A DNA stretch of 38,843 bases from Sedimenticola sp. Its GTDB lineage: Bacteria > Pseudomonadota > Gammaproteobacteria > Chromatiales > Chromatiaceae. The translations under genes were made by a program, and so were the position numbers. Shown piece after piece: positions 34,946 through 38,843 of the stretch (its first letter is position 1; every line of letters begins with the position of its first letter). Location of the stretch: the NCBI GenBank assembly GCA_027026755.1, contig JALVNE010000137.1, forward strand, positions 1-38,843. The letters run 5' to 3'. The notes under the pieces were generated by a model, which had not been told where the DNA came from, made no database searches, and saw only the letters and a program-made list of their open reading frames with translations.

Positions 34946-37188
34946 TGCACCGGCTTCTGAAACGGCAACTGAAAAAACTGCGGCTGGACGCGGACCGCCC
35001 GCCGGACGACAAAGCCTGGCGGCAGTTCCTGAAGATGGTGGATGGTGCCTACCGTCAGGCAGACCAGGATCGCTATACCCTGGAACGTTCCCTGTCCATT
35101 TCCTCGGAGGAAATGCAGTCCCTGTACCAGCGCCTCAAGACCAGCACCGAGGCGCGCATGCACGCCGTGGCCGAGGCGTTTCCGGATCTTCTGTTCTTCC
35201 AGGATGAGGATGGCCGCTTCCTGGACGTCCTGGCTGCCCATCCGGAAATGCTTTATGTTCCCCGGGAGCAAATCATCGGTCACACCATGGAAGATATCTT
35301 TTCCGCAGAATATTCCCGGCAGTTCCGGCGGCTGCTGCAGAAAACCCTGGAGACAGGGAAGTTACAGCAGCTCGAATACCACATGCCGGACGCCAATGGT
35401 GAAGACAGGCTGTATGAAGCCCGCGTGGTCCCCATGGGCGTGCAGGAGGACGGTAAGCGCGCCCTGCTGACTGTGGTGCGCGATATCACTGTTGCCCGCC
35501 GGGAGGAAACCTGGGCGGGCTTGGTAAGCAAGGCGGTGAGCGCGGCCCGCGAAGGCATCATCATCCTGGACCAGGACAAGCGCGTCATTTCAGCCAACCC
35601 GGCCATCGAGAACATTTGCCGCCGGGCCCTCGAGGAAGTGCTGAACAAGCCCGTTTCCGTACTCAGCGAGCCAGATGCCGTGTTGGCAGATGCAGCGTTC
35701 TGGCGTGAGGTGGATGAAAAAGGCAGCTGGCACGGAGAGATCCAGACGGGTTGTTCCGGTGGAACCCAGGCATACCTGTGGCTGAGCATCGACCGCGTGC
35801 AGCTGGAAGCCCAGGGCGCGCCCCATTACGTAATGCTGCTCAACGACATTTCCGAGCTGCATGCCTCGCGGAAAAAGCTGGAGAAGCTGGCCACGCAAGA
35901 CCCCCTCACGGGGCTGCCCAACCGCGTCCTTTTCCAGGACAGGCTGGAACAGGCTCTGGTGCGATCGGCCAGAAACAAGACCACCGGGGCCCTGCTGTTC
36001 CTGGACCTGGACCGTTTCAAGATCATCAACGACAGCCTGGGGCACCAAGTGGGGGATTTGCTGCTGCAGGCGGTGGCGGAGCGCTTGAGCCACCATATCC
36101 GCGAGATGGATACCCTGGCGCGCATGGGGGGTGATGAATTCACGCTGATTCTGGAGGATCTGCGCCATCCTGGTGATATCGTGAAAGTCCTGGAGAAGCT
36201 GCTCCAGGCGCTGCGCAAGGTGTTCAAGATTGGCGCCCATGAGCTGCGCACCACCGCCAGCATCGGCGTCAGTATCTTTCCCCGGGACGGGCAGGATGCG
36301 GATGAACTGATCAAACATGCCGATACCGCCATGTATTCGGCCAAGGACAGCGGCGGGGATCAGTACCGCCTGTTCACGGAGAAACTGACCCTTTCGGCCT
36401 ATTCCTATTTCGACACCGAGCAGGGATTGCACAATGCCCTGGAGCGGAGGGAGTTTTATCTCCTGTACCAGCCCCAGTATGAACTGGCCACGGGCAGCCT
36501 GATCGGGGTGGAAGCGCTGCTGCGCTGGCATCGGCCCGGCAAGGGGATGATCGGTCCCGATGAATTCATTCCCATGGCGGAAATGATTGGCCTCATCGAG
36601 CCCCTGGGCGCCTGGGTCAGGGAAGCGGTCTGCCAGCAGATCGTCGCCTGGCGGGATGCCGGGACCGTGCCGCCCCGGGTGGCGGTCAACATCTCCAGCC
36701 GGGAGTTGGTGAATCCTGGTTTGAACGCCCAGGTGGCCAACCTCCTGGCCCGTTACCGGGTGCCGGCGGAACTGCTCGAGTTCGAAATCACCGAGAGCGC
36801 TATCATCAAACGCGGGGATGTGGCTTGCCGGAACCTGCTCAGACTGACGGAAATGGGTATCGAACTGGCGATAGACGATTTCGGCACAGGCCATTCCTCC
36901 CTGGTCAATCTCAAGCGTTTTCCACTGACCAGCATCAAGATCGACAGGAGTTTCATTCGCGATGTACTCCTGGATCCCAATGACGAAGCCATCGTGCGCG
37001 CCACCATCGTCCTGGCGAAAAGCTTTGGTATGCAGACCATCGCCGAAGGGGTGGAGAATGTCCAGCAGCTGGATTTTCTGCGTCGTGCCGGCTGCGAGGT
37101 GGTACAGGGATTCTTGTGTGGCAAACCCATGAGTCCCAAGGGAATAAGCGATCTGATGCAGGCCGGCACGCCATTTGGCACCTGCTGA
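34945..37188 (+). CDS. PAS-PAS-GGDEF-EAL cyclic-di-GMP enzyme
   Basis: 747 residues from the ATG at 34945. A short N-terminal helical region comes first, then two PAS-like domains (about 75-195 and 200-310). The GGDEF domain (about 315-480) has DPLTGLPNR, RMGGDEF and an I-site RxxD (REMD) five residues before it. The EAL domain (about 495-740) retains EALLRW, EITESA, IDDFGTGHSSL, KIDRSFI and IAEGVE, so both cyclase and phosphodiesterase activity are possible. No membrane helix is visible, so input probably comes from its PAS domains and the coupled FIST partner. It would tune c-di-GMP, which often controls exopolysaccharide output and biofilm; a link to the cluster at 1-15 kb is a guess. Confidence 0.95.
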   Translation: MHRLLKRQLKKLRLDADRPPDDKAWRQFLKMVDGAYRQADQDRYTLERSLSISSEEMQSLYQRLKTSTEARMHAVAEAFPDLLFFQDEDGRFLDVLAAHPEMLYVPREQIIGHTMEDIFSAEYSRQFRRLLQKTLETGKLQQLEYHMPDANGEDRLYEARVVPMGVQEDGKRALLTVVRDITVARREETWAGLVSKAVSAAREGIIILDQDKRVISANPAIENICRRALEEVLNKPVSVLSEPDAVLADAAFWREVDEKGSWHGEIQTGCSGGTQAYLWLSIDRVQLEAQGAPHYVMLLNDISELHASRKKLEKLATQDPLTGLPNRVLFQDRLEQALVRSARNKTTGALLFLDLDRFKIINDSLGHQVGDLLLQAVAERLSHHIREMDTLARMGGDEFTLILEDLRHPGDIVKVLEKLLQALRKVFKIGAHELRTTASIGVSIFPRDGQDADELIKHADTAMYSAKDSGGDQYRLFTEKLTLSAYSYFDTEQGLHNALERREFYLLYQPQYELATGSLIGVEALLRWHRPGKGMIGPDEFIPMAEMIGLIEPLGAWVREAVCQQIVAWRDAGTVPPRVAVNISSRELVNPGLNAQVANLLARYRVPAELLEFEITESAIIKRGDVACRNLLRLTEMGIELAIDDFGTGHSSLVNLKRFPLTSIKIDRSFIRDVLLDPNDEAIVRATIVLAKSFGMQTIAEGVENVQQLDFLRRAGCEVVQGFLCGKPMSPKGISDLMQAGTPFGTC

Positions 37189-37321
37189 CCGTTATTGGCG
37201 GTTGCTGGCGACCCGGTCTCCCGAACCAACTGATTCGAAGTTTGTTGCCGATTCCGGTAAAATCAGCCACCAATTTCTTTAAGTCATCCGCATGCCGGCG
37301 TCACGGCAGGGAGTAATCATC

Positions 37322-38011
37322 ATGCAAGATTTCGTATTGGCACCCTCCATCCTTTCCGCAGATTTCGCCAAGCTGGGCCAGGAATGTGACGATGTGCTGG
37401 CATCGGGCTGCGAGTTCATCCATTTCGATGTCATGGACAACCATTACGTGCCCAACCTGACCATTGGCCCTCTGGTCTGCGATGCGCTGCGCAAGCATGG
37501 CATCACCGCGCCCATCGACGTGCATCTGATGGTCAGTCCCGTGGACCGTATCGTGGGCGATTTCGCCGAGGCCGGTGCCACCTACATCACCTTCCACCCC
37601 GAGGCTTCCGAGCATGTGGACCGTACCCTGCAGCTCATCAAGAGCGCGGGCTGCAAGGCGGGTCTGGTGTTCAATCCGGCCACGCCCCTGGATTATCTGA
37701 AATACGAAATGGAAAACGTGGACATGATTCTGCTCATGTCCGTGAACCCGGGTTTTGGCGGCCAGAGCTTCATTCCCTCCGCTCTGCAAAAGCTGAAGGA
37801 AGCGCGCAAGATGATCGACGACTCCGGCCTGGACATCCGCCTGGAGATAGACGGCGGCGTCAAGGTGGACAACATCGCCGAGATTGCCGCGGCGGGGGCT
37901 GATACCTTCGTTTCCGGCTCCGGCATCTTTGGCGGCCGTAACGAGAGTGACCCCAACAAGTACGATACCCGCGTGAAGGAAATGCGTGAGGCCCTGGCCA
38001 AGGTTGGCTGA
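37322..38011 (+). CDS. rpe: Ribulose-phosphate 3-epimerase
   Basis: Interconverts ribulose-5-phosphate and xylulose-5-phosphate in the pentose phosphate (and, where present, Calvin) pathway. Start at the ATG at 37322 ([20 protein letters not shown]) with GGGAG about 9 nt upstream; 229 residues. The TIM-barrel blocks are [54 protein letters not shown] and [12 protein letters not shown], which carry the metal and catalytic His/Asp residues. A TAAAAT at 37258-37263 could be a -10 without a good -35. It shares one base with gph (TGATG), a conserved gene pair. Confidence 0.97.
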   Translation: MQDFVLAPSILSADFAKLGQECDDVLASGCEFIHFDVMDNHYVPNLTIGPLVCDALRKHGITAPIDVHLMVSPVDRIVGDFAEAGATYITFHPEASEHVDRTLQLIKSAGCKAGLVFNPATPLDYLKYEMENVDMILLMSVNPGFGGQSFIPSALQKLKEARKMIDDSGLDIRLEIDGGVKVDNIAEIAAAGADTFVSGSGIFGGRNESDPNKYDTRVKEMREALAKVG

Positions 38012-38676
38012 TGCCTGAAAAACCCCGGATGATCCTCATCGACGTGGACGGCACGCTGGTGGACAGCGTGCCGGACCTCGCCTGGTGCGTGGACGAGATG
38101 ATGCAGGCCCTGGGGCGCGAGCCCTGGGGCGAGGCCCGGGTGCGTGACTGGGTGGGCAATGGCGTGGAACGCCTGGTGCGCCGCGCTCTCATCGGCCAGC
38201 TGGACGGCGAGCCGTCCGATGAAGAATTCGACAAGGCCTATCCCATCTTTCTCGACCTCTATGCCGAGAACACCTCCAAGCGCTCCACCCTTTACCCTGG
38301 GGTGAAGGAAGGCCTGGATTACCTTAAGGAACAGGGCTATTCCCTGGGCTGTGTCACCAACAAGGCCGAGCAGTTCACCCTGCCCCTGTTGCGCGACCTG
38401 GGTATCGCCGATTATTTCGGCATTGTCGTGGCGGGGGACACCCTGCCGGTGAAGAAACCCGACCCTGGGCCCTTGCTGCACGCGGCGGAATTCTTCGGCA
38501 CCGGACCGGAGCATTCCCTGATGATCGGCGACTCCAAGAGCGACGTGAAAGCGGCGCGGGCGGCGGGATTCCGCATCATCTGCATGAGCTATGGCTACAA
38601 TCACGGTGAAGACATCCGTATCTATGAGCCGGATGCGGTGATTGACTCCATGACGGAACTGAAGGATATGCTCTGA
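38011..38676 (+). CDS. gph: Phosphoglycolate phosphatase
   Basis: HAD-superfamily enzyme, 221 residues. ILIDVDGTLVDSVPD is motif I with the nucleophile Asp and the general-acid Asp. YSLGCVTNKAEQFTL is motif II (Thr). LPVKKPDPGPLLHAA carries the motif III Lys, and HSLMIGDSKSDVKAARAAGF is motif IV. It removes phosphate from 2-phosphoglycolate, which arises from DNA repair or Rubisco oxygenation. It begins in the rpe stop, so the two are coupled. In many gammaproteobacteria trpE follows; here the window ends first. Confidence 0.95.
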   Translation: MPEKPRMILIDVDGTLVDSVPDLAWCVDEMMQALGREPWGEARVRDWVGNGVERLVRRALIGQLDGEPSDEEFDKAYPIFLDLYAENTSKRSTLYPGVKEGLDYLKEQGYSLGCVTNKAEQFTLPLLRDLGIADYFGIVVAGDTLPVKKPDPGPLLHAAEFFGTGPEHSLMIGDSKSDVKAARAAGFRIICMSYGYNHGEDIRIYEPDAVIDSMTELKDML

Positions 38677-38747
38677 CAGGAGTCTGTCGGCAATTTAGAC
38701 ATTACCTTTCCTGAGGGAACAGTCCCACACCCCAGATCATGGAAATT

Positions 38748-38835
38748 CCCTCTCCCCCTCGGGGGGAGAGGGCTAGGGAGAGGGGGCGGGAAATGCTCAC
38801 CCCCTCCCCAACCCTCCCCCGCGCGCGGGGGAGGG
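38748..38835. repeat. GC-rich intergenic palindrome pair (REP-like)
   Basis: Two strong hairpins: CCCTCTCCCCC (38748-38758) with GGGGGAGAGGG (38762-38772), and CCCTCCCCC (38812-38820) with GGGGGAGGG (38827-38835) around a GCGCGC centre. A purine-rich run AGGGAGAGGGGGCGGG lies between. The CCCTCTCCC/GGGAGAGGG type is a widespread intergenic repeat in proteobacteria. It follows gph and runs to the window edge. Confidence 0.75.
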
Positions 38836-38843
38836 AGCTTATG

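Noticed and set aside
37235..37263. Candidate promoter for rpe with -10 TAAAAT at 37258-37263
   Set aside because: No acceptable -35 at 16-18 bp and no extended -10, so it is mentioned only in the rpe entry.
1..38843. CRISPR arrays, tRNA or rRNA genes
   Set aside because: No regularly spaced direct repeats and no tRNA or rRNA signature sequences were seen anywhere in the window.

Overview
The window looks like chromosomal DNA of a free-living gammaproteobacterium. This is inferred from the housekeeping neighbourhoods (rlmI-lgt-thyA with folA, argS followed by a SPOR/FtsN-like gene, rpe-gph, ttcA, and a giant DUF3683 FAD/Fe-S protein), not from any rRNA. GC content is high in the housekeeping half and visibly lower in parts of the polysaccharide cluster, especially the polymerase and flippase genes. 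No tRNA, rRNA, CRISPR array or complete insertion sequence was seen.

Left edge (1-830): the distal end of an integron gene-cassette array, or an integrase-less attC cluster. One attC-like site (44-130) belongs to a cassette that begins outside the window. The next cassette carries a BrnT-like toxin and its antitoxin and ends in a second attC-like site (715-829). No integrase is in the window.

941-15036: a surface-polysaccharide cluster. Two plus-strand membrane genes (an H-type-lectin-like membrane protein and a GT-C-like glycosyltransferase) converge on a long minus-strand operon. In transcription order the operon reads: Wzx-like flippase, Wzy/O-antigen-ligase-like polymerase, GT4 glycosyltransferase, WalW-type deacetylase, sulfotransferase, alpha/alpha-toroid protein, asparagine-synthase-like amidotransferase, UDP-GlcNAc 2-epimerase (WecB) and a WecG/TagA-type transferase. 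Several genes overlap by 4 bp. The set predicts a sulfated, N-acetylmannosamine-containing polymer with amidated and/or deacetylated sugars. The phosphoglycosyl transferase and the outer-membrane export genes are not here.

15317-19129: a minus-strand run of rlmI, lgt, thyA, a nested inverted-repeat element, an FNR-like box, an acidic 44-aa small ORF, a strong intrinsic terminator and folA. The terminator ends only about 12 nt before the folA start, so folA expression may need read-through.

19248-25061: rlmG, a Met-rich membrane-anchored coiled-coil protein, a REP-like double palindrome, and a 1276-aa DUF3683/FAD/4Fe-4S/CCG oxidoreductase.

25135-29492: a large lipoprotein (sortilin-type Asp-box propellers plus three Cys-containing SLH repeats) sits between the oxidoreductase and a D-2-hydroxyacid dehydrogenase gene. 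The first 40 bp of that dehydrogenase locus also occur, diverged, on the far side of the lipoprotein gene. This suggests an insertion flanked by a duplicated gene start.

29528-38843: ttcA, a small membrane-anchored protein, argS, a SPOR protein, a translationally coupled FIST sensor and PAS-PAS-GGDEF-EAL pair, rpe, gph and a GC-rich intergenic palindrome. Most starts were chosen from start/stop overlaps, Shine-Dalgarno matches and family N-termini, and are often internal to the longest open frame.
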